The notes: generated by a model from the sequence alone, not told the origin. DNA of 64,000 bases from Atopobiaceae bacterium (GCA_017533825.1 JAFWIE010000078.1:62001-126000), one strand, 5' to 3'. Counted from the stretch's first letter, positions 42,789 to 52,570 are shown. Made by a program: numbers and translations.

Positions 42789-44987
42789 ATGAGCGTGCGC
42801 ACCATCCCCCGTTATACACTCGTTACGCTATCTCTCGCGCCAAACGAAGGACAGACCGTGTCGCAGGCTGCCGCCCTCATTCCGCTCGCTGCGTTGGTAT
42901 GGCTCGTCAAGAGCTCCCGCGCCCTTCCCCGCACCCCCTCATCGTTGGCCTGGGCGGCCTTTCCCACCCTCCTGCTCGTCGCTCTCGCGCTGCTCGGCTT
43001 CGCGGGCCTGCTCGAGGGCGTGCTCACCATCGTCGCGCTGGCCATTGCCTCCCCCACCCTTACCTTTTGTGCGCGCACCTCGCTGACGCGCGACGAGCTC
43101 TGGCGCACGCGCGCGTCTTGGGACGCCGAGACGCGCCGAAAGTGCGACATCATCTTTGTGGCCGTCCTCGTGCTTCTCTGCGCGCTTCTCATCGAGCTGC
43201 CCTTCACCACGGTCTTCATCATCGGTGGCCCACGCTATCTGTGGCTCGAGCTGCTGCTGTGCGGGCTGCTGCTCGCCACCCTGTACTTCCTCGGCCAGAG
43301 GCGCGCGGTCGCCTGCCTTCCGGCCGTTCTCCTCTTCGCCGCCGCGGGCTTTGGCCAGCATTTCGTGCGCCGCTTCAAGAATTCCGCGATTCTTCCCACG
43401 GACCTACTCGTCCTTAACACCGCCGCGGCCGTCACCAAGGAATACGTCTTCTCCTTCAACGAGCAGACGGTGCTCGGCGTCACGTGCCTCGCCCTCGTCA
43501 TCTGCGCGCTGTCGCTCGTCCCACCGCCACAGCCCACAGAGCCAAGCAGGGCCCATCGCATCCTGCGCAACCTGGGCTCGGCAGGCATCTCGCTCGCACT
43601 GCTCGTGGCGCTCATCGTCGTCCCCGACTACATGGGCCAGCTCGGCATCGAGATGCGCTACTGGTACTCCATCAACTGCTACGAGGAGCAGGGGTTTCTC
43701 CCCTCCTTCATCGCCGTGGCGCAAGACATGCCCATACGCAAGCCTGACGGATACTCCGACGAGCGTGCCACGGAACTTGAAGAGGCCCATGCCCAAGCTT
43801 GGCGGACGCAGGGCGCAAAGGACCCCTCGCGCACGCAGGCCGTCGAGCAGTTCGCGCAGTCGCAACCCTCGATCGTCGTGGTCATGAACGAGTCGTTCTG
43901 TGACCTCTCCATCTATGACGGCTTGCATGACGGCTACGAGGGGCCAAGCTTCTTTAAGGAGGGACTCACCGACGCACTCGCCTCGGGCACGCTGAACGTC
44001 TCGGTCCATGGCGCAGGCACCTGCAACAGCGAGTTCGAGTTCCTCACGGGCAACGCGCTCTGCTTCGTGGGGGCAGGCAAGTACCCCTACTCCATCTACG
44101 ACCTCACGGACGTCGACGCACTGCCCGCCCAGCTCAAGGAAATCGGGTACCACACGCTTGCCATGCATCCCAACTACGCGTCCAACTGGAATCGAAACCG
44201 CATCTACCCGCTCATGGGCTTCGATGAGTACCTCTCGATCGACGACTTCGGCGGCGTGCCCGACCCGGCCATCGACACACAGACACCCAACGAGCCGCAC
44301 TGCGAGGTGTTCCACAGCGGCGTGAGCGACGCAGCCACCTACGACGTGGTCCTCGAGCGCCTGCGCACCACCGACAAGCCACTCTTCGTGTTTGACGTCA
44401 CCATGGCCAACCACGGCTCATACGACCAGAACAACCTGCCTCAGGCATATCGGATGAACTACCAGCCCAAAGACTACGTGGGAGAAGAGACTCCCGAACG
44501 CCTCAACGAGTTCCTCGGCTGCATTGCGAGGTCAGACGATGACCTCAGGGCATTCGTCGCGGAGCTGCGCGCGCTCTCCAAGCCGGTCGTTCTCGTCTTC
44601 TTTGGGGACCATCAGCCGACGTTGAGCATGTCCTACAACGACTACTGGTACCCGAACGAACCTGAGGACGTCCACGCACGCCGCGCCTTCTGCACGGACT
44701 ATGTGATTTGGACGAACTACGATGTCGCAGGACGCGAGCAGCACAACGAGAAGGACGAGACGAGCCTTGACCTGCTCGCCGCACAGACGCTCGACCTCAT
44801 CGGCGCCCCCGTCAGCGAGTACCAAGCGGCCCAGCTCGACCTACGCAACCACATCACCGCGCTCTCCACGGGCGGGTATCAGACGGCTGACCGGGCGTGG
44901 CACGCCGCCACCGAGGATGGCCCCGCGGCCGAGCTGTACCACGACATGTCACTCATCGAGTATCTCAACTTCGCGACGAGAATCTAG
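42789..44987 (+). CDS. LTA synthase family protein (sulfatase-fold phosphoglycerol transferase), 1
   Basis: Up to 732 residues. Five or more N-terminal membrane helices (to about 300) precede an extracellular sulfatase-fold domain. Metal and catalytic marks: VVMNESFCDLS (metal Glu), HGAGTCNSEFEFLTG (nucleophile Thr in the LTA synthase context), FDVTMANHGSY, and FFGDHQP (metal Asp/His). It should transfer glycerol-phosphate from phosphatidylglycerol to a glycolipid, polymer or glycan outside the cell. Start uncertain: ATG 42789 lacks a good ribosome site, while GTG 42858 (VSQAAALIPL) follows GAAGGAC and begins right at the first helix. Confidence 0.9.
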   Translation: MSVRTIPRYTLVTLSLAPNEGQTVSQAAALIPLAALVWLVKSSRALPRTPSSLAWAAFPTLLLVALALLGFAGLLEGVLTIVALAIASPTLTFCARTSLTRDELWRTRASWDAETRRKCDIIFVAVLVLLCALLIELPFTTVFIIGGPRYLWLELLLCGLLLATLYFLGQRRAVACLPAVLLFAAAGFGQHFVRRFKNSAILPTDLLVLNTAAAVTKEYVFSFNEQTVLGVTCLALVICALSLVPPPQPTEPSRAHRILRNLGSAGISLALLVALIVVPDYMGQLGIEMRYWYSINCYEEQGFLPSFIAVAQDMPIRKPDGYSDERATELEEAHAQAWRTQGAKDPSRTQAVEQFAQSQPSIVVVMNESFCDLSIYDGLHDGYEGPSFFKEGLTDALASGTLNVSVHGAGTCNSEFEFLTGNALCFVGAGKYPYSIYDLTDVDALPAQLKEIGYHTLAMHPNYASNWNRNRIYPLMGFDEYLSIDDFGGVPDPAIDTQTPNEPHCEVFHSGVSDAATYDVVLERLRTTDKPLFVFDVTMANHGSYDQNNLPQAYRMNYQPKDYVGEETPERLNEFLGCIARSDDDLRAFVAELRALSKPVVLVFFGDHQPTLSMSYNDYWYPNEPEDVHARRAFCTDYVIWTNYDVAGREQHNEKDETSLDLLAAQTLDLIGAPVSEYQAAQLDLRNHITALSTGGYQTADRAWHAATEDGPAAELYHDMSLIEYLNFATRI

Positions 44988-44996
44988 CAACCTGCT

Positions 44997-45030
44997 GCGG
45001 GGTGCAATCGCGTGCGGGGTGCAATCGCGT
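44997..45030. repeat. Perfect 17-bp tandem duplication after LTA synthase gene 1
   Basis: GCGGGGTGCAATCGCGT twice with no gap (44997-45013, 45014-45030), 10 bp downstream of the stop, in the convergent gap before the CPBP gene. Confidence 0.85.
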
Positions 45031-45065
45031 GTGGGTGCAGCCGCTGTGGCACACCTCCGCGAGCA

Positions 45066-46097
45066 CTACGCCTTGTGGAACGCCCCGAGCTGCGGCGGGT
45101 CGCACTCGGCCAGCATGCGCACACCGCGCCACACGATAGGCAGGTACAAGACGATGATCACGCTATAGAGAATGACCGTGGGCAGCGCGTCGGCACCAGA
45201 ACTCACGTATTCGGCCTCGAGCTCGAGCCCACCCAACCCAACTGAGGGCAACATGAGGAAGAAGTCATCGAGCGCATGCAACGTCACCGCCCCGAGGATG
45301 TTGTTCGTGCGTATGACGAGCGAGGCAAGGAAGAAGCCATACGTGCCCGTCTGGATAGTCTTGAGAACCGCCTGCAGCACGTCGAGCGGATTGGCATAGT
45401 CCAGGTCGCCCCACGTCACATGCGCCATGCCAAACACTATGGACGTGAGGACGCAGATCACGACGATGCCCGCCTTGCGCTTGCCAAATGCGTCAAGGCC
45501 TCCACCCAACATCAGCCCTCGAAACACCGACTCCTCGTACACGCCGATGGCCAAGCAGAAGCCCAGCAGCCCGAGCGTACGCAGCGCCCATCCTTCGGTA
45601 ACGAGCGTATCCCCTTCTACGAGCGTCGCCACGATATCGAAGAGCGCAAGCCCGATGCTCACCGCAACCACCCACCAGCCTTCGCGCCAGGCGCGCGCAA
45701 ACGACGCGGCATCGGGAACCAGCAGGCGACGGCCGCCGAGGATGAGCAGCGACACGACGCCGCCAAGGGCGCCAAAACCCGTGACACAGGCATCGAGGTC
45801 CAAGCCGCCCAGCTCGGAGATGATCAAGCCAATGACCTGGAACACAAGGGTGAGGCCCATCAGAAGGATGGAGAGGATGAGCGTCACGACGCCTCGGAGT
45901 CCCTTCTTGGTCCTCGGAGCCGGAACGCTCATCGGCGGGGGTGGTGCCACCGGCTGGGACGGTGCCGGCTCGGTCACCGCCGGCTGGGGCGCCACCGATT
46001 CGGACACTGCCGGCTGGGACGGAACTACGGGACTACCGCACTCCGGGCAAAATGAGGCTGAAGGGGGGATATCTGCGCCGCATGTATTACAATGCAT
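45066..46097 (-). CDS. CPBP family intramembrane protease with N-terminal zinc ribbon
   Basis: 343 residues. The N-terminus is a zinc ribbon (CNTCG...CPECG, residues 3-21), then a Pro/Val/Ala-rich linker (about 22-62) built from short repeats. About eight membrane helices follow. CPBP (Rce1-like) motifs are EESVFRG, FGMAHVTW and the late HALDDF, which supply the catalytic Glu and His residues. Members act as membrane proteases in bacteriocin immunity or protein maturation. The start at 46097 follows CGGAG. Divergent from the small protein gene at 46185. Confidence 0.88.
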   Translation of the reverse strand: MHCNTCGADIPPSASFCPECGSPVVPSQPAVSESVAPQPAVTEPAPSQPVAPPPPMSVPAPRTKKGLRGVVTLILSILLMGLTLVFQVIGLIISELGGLDLDACVTGFGALGGVVSLLILGGRRLLVPDAASFARAWREGWWVVAVSIGLALFDIVATLVEGDTLVTEGWALRTLGLLGFCLAIGVYEESVFRGLMLGGGLDAFGKRKAGIVVICVLTSIVFGMAHVTWGDLDYANPLDVLQAVLKTIQTGTYGFFLASLVIRTNNILGAVTLHALDDFFLMLPSVGLGGLELEAEYVSSGADALPTVILYSVIIVLYLPIVWRGVRMLAECDPPQLGAFHKA

Positions 46098-46184
46098 GGT
46101 GCTCCGTTCTCGTAGTAGGCGTGAGCACAGTATAATCTACACGACGTGCGGAATGGGCTGCACGTCCAAGCCGATGGGAGCGAC

Positions 46185-46568
46185 ATGAACGTATTGCTTG
46201 TATATAACGACGGCCTTATTGATTCGTTCGACACCAAGGACGACATGTCTCAGGAGTACACCCACGCAAGGCTCTCGACCTTCGTCGAGGAGGCAGACAC
46301 TGGCGAGGACCGCTACGAGATTGGCATCGACCTCGTGCCCATCATCCACTCCAACAGCCGCGACCTGCCCACCATCCGTCGCCTCTGCTCCACCACCTTC
46401 ATCTCTGACTACCACCACAGCTCACGTCCCTCCATCGACGTGGTCTGCTCCATGATCAGCGGTCTCTCGAAGCTCATCGTCAACGGTGCCATCATCTGGG
46501 AAGGCGAGCCCGAGCCGTATCTGGCGGACGAGTCCTACGCGAACGAGCGTGCAGAGGGCCGCATCTAA
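46185..46568 (+). CDS. Hypothetical protein (127 aa) upstream of LTA synthase gene 2
   Basis: 127 residues, soluble and acidic, starting MNVLLVYNDGLIDSFDT behind GGGAG. No signal or membrane helix. The pattern of short beta strands and a C-terminal segment (IVNGAIIWEGEPEPYL) suggests a compact alpha/beta protein. It lies 4 bp upstream of the LTA-synthase-like gene, so the two are co-translated. I do not recognise the family. Confidence 0.7.
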   Translation: MNVLLVYNDGLIDSFDTKDDMSQEYTHARLSTFVEEADTGEDRYEIGIDLVPIIHSNSRDLPTIRRLCSTTFISDYHHSSRPSIDVVCSMISGLSKLIVNGAIIWEGEPEPYLADESYANERAEGRI

Positions 46569-46572
46569 CCCT

Positions 46573-48612
46573 ATGCGCATCAAACCGCGTTTGTTGATTG
46601 AGCACTGGTGCCTCTTTGCCGCGCTCGTATGGCAGGAACTGGTGCTCAAGACGTCTACAACCGGAGAGTTCTGGCCACAGCTCTTGTTTATTTTGCTCTT
46701 CTCGCTTGCGGCCTCCTTGTTCGCGCGCCTCGCGTTGACGCTTTACAGCACGAGGCGCGCGAACAAGCTTGCGAAGGTTGTCTTGATGGTGGTGAGCGGT
46801 GCCGTGTACTCGCTCGAGTACTTCGTGTACCGTGAGTTCAAGCTGTTTTACGACCTTCCCACCGTCGTCGCCGGTGCCGGTGACGCGGCGAAGGGCTTCG
46901 GTGGCACCGCCCTCTCCCTCGTGCTCTCCCCCAGCGGCCTTCTTCATATCGCCCTCTTCATGGCACCGGCCATCGCCTACGCCTTCCTGGGCAGGGGCGA
47001 GGACCTCGTCAAGGACGGAGAGAAGCCACTGAGGGCACGGATGTTCCTGCTGCGTGACGCCATCGCCATCCAGATGGCGGCAATCCTGTGCGTCTCGCTC
47101 GTGGGGACCTTTGGGCACAGCTACACCGACCAATACAGCTTCCAGACCGCCGTCACCAACTTCGGCCTGCTCACGAGCCTGCGCAAGGAGGTGAGCCACA
47201 TCACCATGCGCAAGGGGTTCAACGTGTCCTTTACCGATAGGGACCTGCGCTCGGCACCCGTATCGGAAGAGGCGGCTGCTGAGCTGGCCGATTCCGCACA
47301 AGCGGAGGTCGAGCAGCCCGTCGACCGGGGACCAAACGTCATGCCGCTCGACTTCGAGGCACTGGCCGCATCCACGGAGGGAACGTGGGCGGACCTCGAC
47401 CACTATGTGGCGACGCTCACACCTAGCTCGAAGAACGAGATGACCGGGCGCTTCGCCGGCTACAACCTCATCTTCATCACGGCCGAGGCGCTCTCTGCCG
47501 AAGCCATCCGGCCCGACACGACGCCCACCCTCTACCGCATGGCAACACAGGGCATCCAGTTCCTCGACTACTACCAGTTCGACACGGCGGGAACCACGGG
47601 CGGCGAGTGCGGCAACCTCTTTGGCCTGCTGCCCACCGAGGGCGGCACCTCCGTGAAGCTGACCGCCGACCACAACAACTACTTCACCATCGGCAACGCT
47701 CTCAATCGCTTGGGCTACAACGGCTGGGCGTTCCACAACAACACCTATACGTACTATGACCGCGACCTCACCCACAACAACCTCGGTTACAGCAACGGGT
47801 ACATGGGCTATGGCAACGGCATGGAGCAGTGGGTGGAGTGGCAGTGGCCACAGAGCGACCTCGAGATGCTTCAGGGCACCTTCGACAACCTTTACGGTGA
47901 CCCCAGTCACGAGCCCTTCGACGTGTACTACATGAGCGTCAGCGGCCATAGCGACTACGGCCTCGGCGAGAACAAGATGGCCGTCAAGAACTGGGATGCC
48001 GTGGCGGGGCTGCCCAACTCAGATCCCGTGAAGGGATACCTCGCCTCACACATCGAGCTCGACAAGGGCCTGGCCTACCTCGTCTCGCGCCTGGAACAGA
48101 CGGGCATGGCGGATCATACACTCTTTGTGATAAGTGCAGACCACTTCCCCTATGGCCTCGACGATGACGGACCACTCGGCTCGCTGCCCAACACGTCCGA
48201 GCTGTATGGCTACGAGGTGTTGACGCCCTTCCAGCGCGACCACAACCGTCTCATCATCTGGACACCCACCCTCGAGCAGCAGGAGCCTCTCGTCGTGGAC
48301 ACACCCACCAGCACGGTGGACATCCTGCCCACGTTGCTCAACCTCTTTGGCTGCGAATGGGACTCGCGCCTGCTCCCCGGTCGCGACGTCTTCTCCGAGA
48401 AGCCACCGCTCGTCTTCTCGCTCTCCTATGACTGGAAGAGCGCTCTGGGCACGTATTATGCGGGCTCGGGCGAGTTCGTCCCCAACGAGGGCGCGCAGGT
48501 GCCCGAGGGTTACGTCGAGGCGACCAGCGCGGATGTCGCGAACCGCATCAACTACTGCCGAGGCGTGCTGACCACCGACTACTATCGCCACCTCTTCGGC
48601 GATCCCGCATAG
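46573..48612 (+). CDS. LTA synthase family protein (sulfatase-fold), 2
   Basis: 679 residues. N-terminal membrane helices to about residue 210, then an extracellular sulfatase-fold domain: FITAEALSAEAI (metal Glu), DTAGTTGGECGNLFGLLP (nucleophile Thr), VSGHSDYG, and VISADHFPYG (metal Asp/His). The TTGGE form and the late SADHFPYG put it in a different subgroup from paralogue 1. It may modify another glycerol-phosphate polymer or add phosphoglycerol or phosphoethanolamine to glycans. The start at 46573 lies 4 bp after the previous stop with a weak ribosome site, suggesting translational coupling. Confidence 0.88.
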   Translation: MRIKPRLLIEHWCLFAALVWQELVLKTSTTGEFWPQLLFILLFSLAASLFARLALTLYSTRRANKLAKVVLMVVSGAVYSLEYFVYREFKLFYDLPTVVAGAGDAAKGFGGTALSLVLSPSGLLHIALFMAPAIAYAFLGRGEDLVKDGEKPLRARMFLLRDAIAIQMAAILCVSLVGTFGHSYTDQYSFQTAVTNFGLLTSLRKEVSHITMRKGFNVSFTDRDLRSAPVSEEAAAELADSAQAEVEQPVDRGPNVMPLDFEALAASTEGTWADLDHYVATLTPSSKNEMTGRFAGYNLIFITAEALSAEAIRPDTTPTLYRMATQGIQFLDYYQFDTAGTTGGECGNLFGLLPTEGGTSVKLTADHNNYFTIGNALNRLGYNGWAFHNNTYTYYDRDLTHNNLGYSNGYMGYGNGMEQWVEWQWPQSDLEMLQGTFDNLYGDPSHEPFDVYYMSVSGHSDYGLGENKMAVKNWDAVAGLPNSDPVKGYLASHIELDKGLAYLVSRLEQTGMADHTLFVISADHFPYGLDDDGPLGSLPNTSELYGYEVLTPFQRDHNRLIIWTPTLEQQEPLVVDTPTSTVDILPTLLNLFGCEWDSRLLPGRDVFSEKPPLVFSLSYDWKSALGTYYAGSGEFVPNEGAQVPEGYVEATSADVANRINYCRGVLTTDYYRHLFGDPA

Positions 48613-48617
48613 CGAGA

Positions 48618-48642
48618 CCCCTGGGGGACGCGTCCCCAGGGG
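48618..48642. terminator. Terminator-like hairpin
   Basis: CCCCTGGGG (from 48618) and CCCCAGGGG (48634-48642) form a 9-bp stem just after LTA synthase gene 2. No T tract. Confidence 0.55.
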
Positions 48643-48750
48643 CATCACATGCTCAAGAAGTTGTACAGCCTGTAACAAAACACGGCTTCCCCCATCTCGC
48701 GGTTATAGTAATAAGGTCCTATTGACATCCCGAGAAGAGAGAAGCAAGGC

Positions 48751-49866
48751 ATGAAGATCGGTTGCGTCAAAGAAATCAAGAACAACGAGTTCCGCGTGGG
48801 CCTCACTCCCGACAACGTGAAGAGCTACGTCGCCGCCGGGCATCACGTCTACATCGAGATGGGCGCGGGCGTCGGGTCTGGCTTCGCCGACGAGGAGTAC
48901 GTGGCAGCCGGCGCGAGCCTGCTTGAGGATCCGCGCGAGATCTGGCAGCTCGTGGACATGATGGTCAAGGTCAAGGAGCCGCTTCCCGAGGAGTATCCCC
49001 TCTTCCGTGACGGCCTGATCCTCTATACCTACCTGCACCTCGCAGCCGACCGCGAGCAGATGGACGCCCTGCTTGCCGGCAAGGTGAAGGCCATCGCCTA
49101 CGAGACGCTCACCGAGACTGACGGCAGCCTGCCGCTGCTCGCCCCCATGAGCCAGATTGCCGGCCGCCTCGCCGTGCAGGAGGGCGCGAAGTACCTCGAG
49201 AAGACCTATGGCGGGCGCGGCGTGCTGCTCGCCGGCGTCCCGGGCACGCCCAAGGCCAACGTCGTCGTCCTGGGCGGCGGCACCGTGGGCACCAACGCCT
49301 GCAAGATCGCCGTAGGCATGGGCGCCAACGTCACCGTGCTCGACATCAGCCTCAAGCGCCTCGAGCAGCTCGACGACCTGTTTGGCTCGCGCGTCCAGAC
49401 GCTCGTCTCCAACGACGCCAACGTAGAGCGTGCGGTTCTCGACGCCGACCTTGTCATCGGCGCCGTCCTCATCCCCGGCGGCAGCACGCCCAAGCTGTTC
49501 AAGAAGGCCTATCTCAGCGAGATGAAGCCGGGTGCCGTCTTTGTGGACGTCGCCATCGACCAGGGCGGCTGCGGCGAGACCTCGCGCGTCACCATGCACG
49601 ACGATCCCATCTTCGTCGAGGACGGCATCGTGCACTACTGCGTGGGCAACATGCCTGGCGCCGTGGCCCGCACCTCCACCATCGCGCTCACCAACGCGAC
49701 GCTCCGCTATGGCCTGCAGATCGCCAACAAGGGCCTCGAGAACGCCATCGCGGAGAGTGACGTCATCGCCTCCGGCGTCAACTGCTACGACGGCAAGGTA
49801 TGCTGCAAGAACCTCGCCGACAGCTTCGACGACGTGGAATACGTCGACGTCAAGACGCTGATTTAG
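48751..49866 (+). CDS. ald: Alanine dehydrogenase
   Basis: 371 residues, full length for the family. NAD-dependent reversible oxidative deamination of L-alanine to pyruvate and ammonia. Visible: N-terminal MKIGCVKEIKNNEFRVGLTP, substrate-site VKVKEP, the NAD fold VVVLGGGTVGTNAC, and the C-terminal HYCVGNMPGAVARTST. TATAGT at 48704-48709 is a likely -10 box. Monocistronic, ending in a strong terminator shared with the convergent cca gene. Confidence 0.95.
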   Translation: MKIGCVKEIKNNEFRVGLTPDNVKSYVAAGHHVYIEMGAGVGSGFADEEYVAAGASLLEDPREIWQLVDMMVKVKEPLPEEYPLFRDGLILYTYLHLAADREQMDALLAGKVKAIAYETLTETDGSLPLLAPMSQIAGRLAVQEGAKYLEKTYGGRGVLLAGVPGTPKANVVVLGGGTVGTNACKIAVGMGANVTVLDISLKRLEQLDDLFGSRVQTLVSNDANVERAVLDADLVIGAVLIPGGSTPKLFKKAYLSEMKPGAVFVDVAIDQGGCGETSRVTMHDDPIFVEDGIVHYCVGNMPGAVARTSTIALTNATLRYGLQIANKGLENAIAESDVIASGVNCYDGKVCCKNLADSFDDVEYVDVKTLI

Positions 49867-49890
49867 CGCTCGCCTCTCGGACGCACGTTG

Positions 49891-49931
49891 GGGTGGCACG
49901 TGGTACCAGGTACCATGTGCCACCCTTTTTT
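49891..49931. terminator. Terminator of ald, built on a GGTACC palindrome
   Basis: GGGTGGCAC...GTGCCACCC stem (49891-49925) with inner TGGTACC/GGTACCA, followed by TTTTTT (49926-49931). The inner GGTACCAGGTACC core also occurs near 62.8 and 63.4 kb. Confidence 0.88.
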
Positions 49932-49932
49932 A

Positions 49933-51318
49933 TTATGCAGACAGCCAGGCCAGCAGCGTCTCGCGCTCGTTGGGAAGCTCCCCCGCCATCACCGCATTGA
50001 GCAGCATCTCAAGCTGCATGCCGACCCCGGGACCCGGCGCCATGCCGCACACGCGCATGACGTCGGCGCCATTGACGGCCAGCTGGCGCGTCGCAAGCAC
50101 CGGCTCACGTTGGGCCTCTTGGCGAACTAAGCGCGTATAGTCATCGAGCGCGCTTGCCCACGGCGCGGCCGAGGGGCACTTCGAGACCGCGTCCGCACGG
50201 CACAGGTCAAGAAGCTCGTAGGCAAGGGGCACCTCGCGTCCCGGGCTCACCCTCGAGAACCTCGCGAGCAATCGGCGGATCGCACGCGGCGTCGCGGGAA
50301 TTCGGTCGTCGTGCCAGCGAATGAGGGCAGACGTCTCGTCGACGATTTCGCTCGGTATGGCCAATCGACGCATGATGTCCACTGCCATCTGCGCACCCTG
50401 CAGCGGATGCCCAAAGAAGTGCCCATGTCCCTCCACGTCCTCGCTGTAGGTCACAGGCTTGGCCACGTCGTGAAGGAGCGCCGCCCACTGCAGCTCTGGA
50501 CCGGCGAGGCCCGCCGTGAAGGCCTGCACGGCATTGCATACGTGCGCGATGTGCTCATACACGTCGTAGATGTGATACACGCTGCGCTGGTCGAAGCCAT
50601 ATGCCATAGCGAGTTCGGGCAGAGCGGCACACATGACCTCGGGCTGATCAAGGAGCGCCCGACCCGCTTTGCCCATCCGCACGATCGCATCGAGCTCCTT
50701 GCCCACGCGCTCACTCGCCACGTCGGCAACACTCGCCGCCTGTCGTCGCAGCGCGGCCTGCGTGCCCTGCTCGACTTCGAAGCCTAGGCGCAGAGCGAAG
50801 CGGACCGCCCGCATGATGCGCAGCGCGTCCTCCTCGAACCTCTTCTGTGGATCGCCGACCGCACGAATGACGCGCGACTCGAGGTCCTTCTCGCCCCCGA
50901 AGGGATCGAGCAGGCCTCGCTCGGGGTGCCACGCCATCGCATTGATGGTGAAGTCCCTGCGCGCCAGATCCTCACGTACGTCGCGCACGAAGCGCACCTC
51001 GTCCGGATGGCGATGGTCGGAATAGGTGCCCTCCACGCGATACGTCGTCACCTCGATGGGCTCGCCCAGGCATACGGCCGTCACCGTACCATGCGCCGTG
51101 CCCGTCTCGTACACCGCACATCCCGCCGTGCTGAGCACGCGTGCGCTCTCCTGCCACGTGGCGTCGGTCGTCACGTCGATGTCGTGACGGGGCATGCCGA
51201 GCAACGCATCGCGCACCCAGCCGCCCACGACCCACGCCTCGAAGCCCGCATCCTCAAGGGCCCGGATGACATGGCGCGCCGCGGGAGGCGTGGTCCATTT
51301 CTTCTTACTTTGTGCCAT
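49933..51318 (-). CDS. cca: CCA-adding enzyme (tRNA nucleotidyltransferase)
   Basis: 461 residues. Adds or repairs the 3' CCA of tRNAs. The class II nucleotidyltransferase head is clear: VVGGWVRDALLG and HDIDVTTDA (metal Asp pair), then RRDFTINAMAW and the ERxGKELDAIVR-type helix (SERVGKELDAIV). A HD-type domain follows (WAALLHDVAKPVT, FGHPLQGAQMA). The start follows GGAGGGCG. It lies 9 bp downstream of the YigZ gene, forming a two-gene unit. Confidence 0.93.
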   Translation of the reverse strand: MAQSKKKWTTPPAARHVIRALEDAGFEAWVVGGWVRDALLGMPRHDIDVTTDATWQESARVLSTAGCAVYETGTAHGTVTAVCLGEPIEVTTYRVEGTYSDHRHPDEVRFVRDVREDLARRDFTINAMAWHPERGLLDPFGGEKDLESRVIRAVGDPQKRFEEDALRIMRAVRFALRLGFEVEQGTQAALRRQAASVADVASERVGKELDAIVRMGKAGRALLDQPEVMCAALPELAMAYGFDQRSVYHIYDVYEHIAHVCNAVQAFTAGLAGPELQWAALLHDVAKPVTYSEDVEGHGHFFGHPLQGAQMAVDIMRRLAIPSEIVDETSALIRWHDDRIPATPRAIRRLLARFSRVSPGREVPLAYELLDLCRADAVSKCPSAAPWASALDDYTRLVRQEAQREPVLATRQLAVNGADVMRVCGMAPGPGVGMQLEMLLNAVMAGELPNERETLLAWLSA

Positions 51319-51327
51319 GGCGCCCTC

Positions 51328-51966
51328 CTACAGCTCGGCGAAGGTCGGCTCACCCACGATGCAAAGGTCCTCGCCGGCGGCCAGCTCGCGCATGGCGTCG
51401 ACGAAGCGCGCCTCTTCGCCCGAACGAAAGGCGATGGTAAGCTGCACGTCCTCCGCAAAGACCGAATCCTTGACGCGCCCGCCGCAATCGCTCACGAGCC
51501 GCTCGACGCGTCCATAGGAGGAGTAGGGAATCACGCAGGTCACGCGCGTGCAGAGGCCCATGGTCACGAGGGCACCGTCGCGCTCGGCCGCACTGACAGC
51601 CTCCTGCGTCGCAGCCGTGTACGCACGCTTGAGGCCGCCGGGGCCGAGCAACGTGCCCCCGAAGTAGCGCGTCACCACGCAGCACACGTCGGCCAGTCCC
51701 GCGCCACGCAGCACCTCAAGCGTCGGCGTCCCGCCCGTATGGGAGGGCTCGCCGTCGTCGGAACAGCGCTCGCGCCCGTCGCTCAACACCCAAGCGGGCA
51801 CGTTGTGGCGTGCGTCATGATGGCGAGAACGCACCTCGTCGATGAAGTCCTGCGCCTCGCGCTCGCTCTCCACGCGCCTGATCTGGGCGATGAACCGACT
51901 TCTGCGGTCCTCGAACTCGCCCGACGCCTCGACTCCCATCGCAAGGGTGCGATACTCTTCACGCAT
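51328..51966 (-). CDS. YigZ/IMPACT family protein
   Basis: 212 residues, two-domain UPF0029 protein. The conserved block is present as DARHNVPAWVLSDGRERCSDDGEPS, then CVVTRYFGGTLLGPGGLKRAY. Usual family text after DDGEPS is G-T-A-G; here it is HTGGTP. Family members bind nucleic acid or ribosomes and regulate translation; the bacterial role is unclear. Start at 51966 (MREEYRT) behind AGGTAGG; the longer frame start has no support. Confidence 0.9.
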   Translation of the reverse strand: MREEYRTLAMGVEASGEFEDRRSRFIAQIRRVESEREAQDFIDEVRSRHHDARHNVPAWVLSDGRERCSDDGEPSHTGGTPTLEVLRGAGLADVCCVVTRYFGGTLLGPGGLKRAYTAATQEAVSAAERDGALVTMGLCTRVTCVIPYSSYGRVERLVSDCGGRVKDSVFAEDVQLTIAFRSGEEARFVDAMRELAAGEDLCIVGEPTFAEL

Positions 51967-52130
51967 GCCTACCTGCCTCTCTCCGACATGCTCAAGACTA
52001 TAACACGCCCGTTGTACCGCCGGGGAGAGCCCCTTCTGGGAAACCCCTTTGGTGCGGCGCACCATACACAGCTGGGAGCGCTATGCTAGGGTGACATACC
52101 ATTCCGGCAACGAGTCAAAGGACGTGAACC

Positions 52131-52535
52131 ATGGCAGAGTTTCTCGACCGCGCCCATGAATTGCGAGCAGACACCAACGCACACTACAACTGCGCGCAGG
52201 CTGTGCTCATCCCCTTCGCAGAGCACGCCGGCTTCACGCTCGAGCAGGCCAACGCCGTGGCACAGGCTTTCGGCGGCGGCATGCAGACCGGCAGCACCTG
52301 CGGTGCCGTGACCGGAGCCCTCATGGCGCTCGGCGTGCTTGGGCTTGCCGACCACAGGACGGTCGTCTCCCTCATCCGCCGCGTGCGCGAGAACCACGAC
52401 GGCACCATCGCCTGCGCGGACCTCCTGCGCAAGAACGCGGCTGCAGGTGGCCAGAAGAAGCCCCACTGCGACGCGATGGTCTACGAGGCGGTCGCCTTGG
52501 TGGAAGAGCTCCTGCGCGAGAAGTCCGACCGATAG
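52131..52535 (+). CDS. C_GCAxxG_C_C family protein
   Basis: 134 residues. Named for its motif: YNCAQAVL (first Cys), STCGAVTGALMALG (GCAxxG-type), and later CADLL and HCDAM Cys residues. Proteins of this family are probable redox or metal-binding small proteins, frequent in anaerobes and sometimes fused to oxidoreductase domains. The start follows AAAGGACG. The gene may be co-transcribed with mgtC-like, which starts 35 bp later behind its own GGAGG. Confidence 0.88.
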   Translation: MAEFLDRAHELRADTNAHYNCAQAVLIPFAEHAGFTLEQANAVAQAFGGGMQTGSTCGAVTGALMALGVLGLADHRTVVSLIRRVRENHDGTIACADLLRKNAAAGGQKKPHCDAMVYEAVALVEELLREKSDR

Positions 52536-52570
52536 CCAAGGGACCAACGACCACGGAAACGGAGGTACCC

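Noticed and set aside
46492..47949. 485-codon minus-strand frame over LTA synthase gene 2
   Set aside because: Val/Gly/Glu-rich antisense shadow; the plus frame has clear sulfatase-fold motifs.
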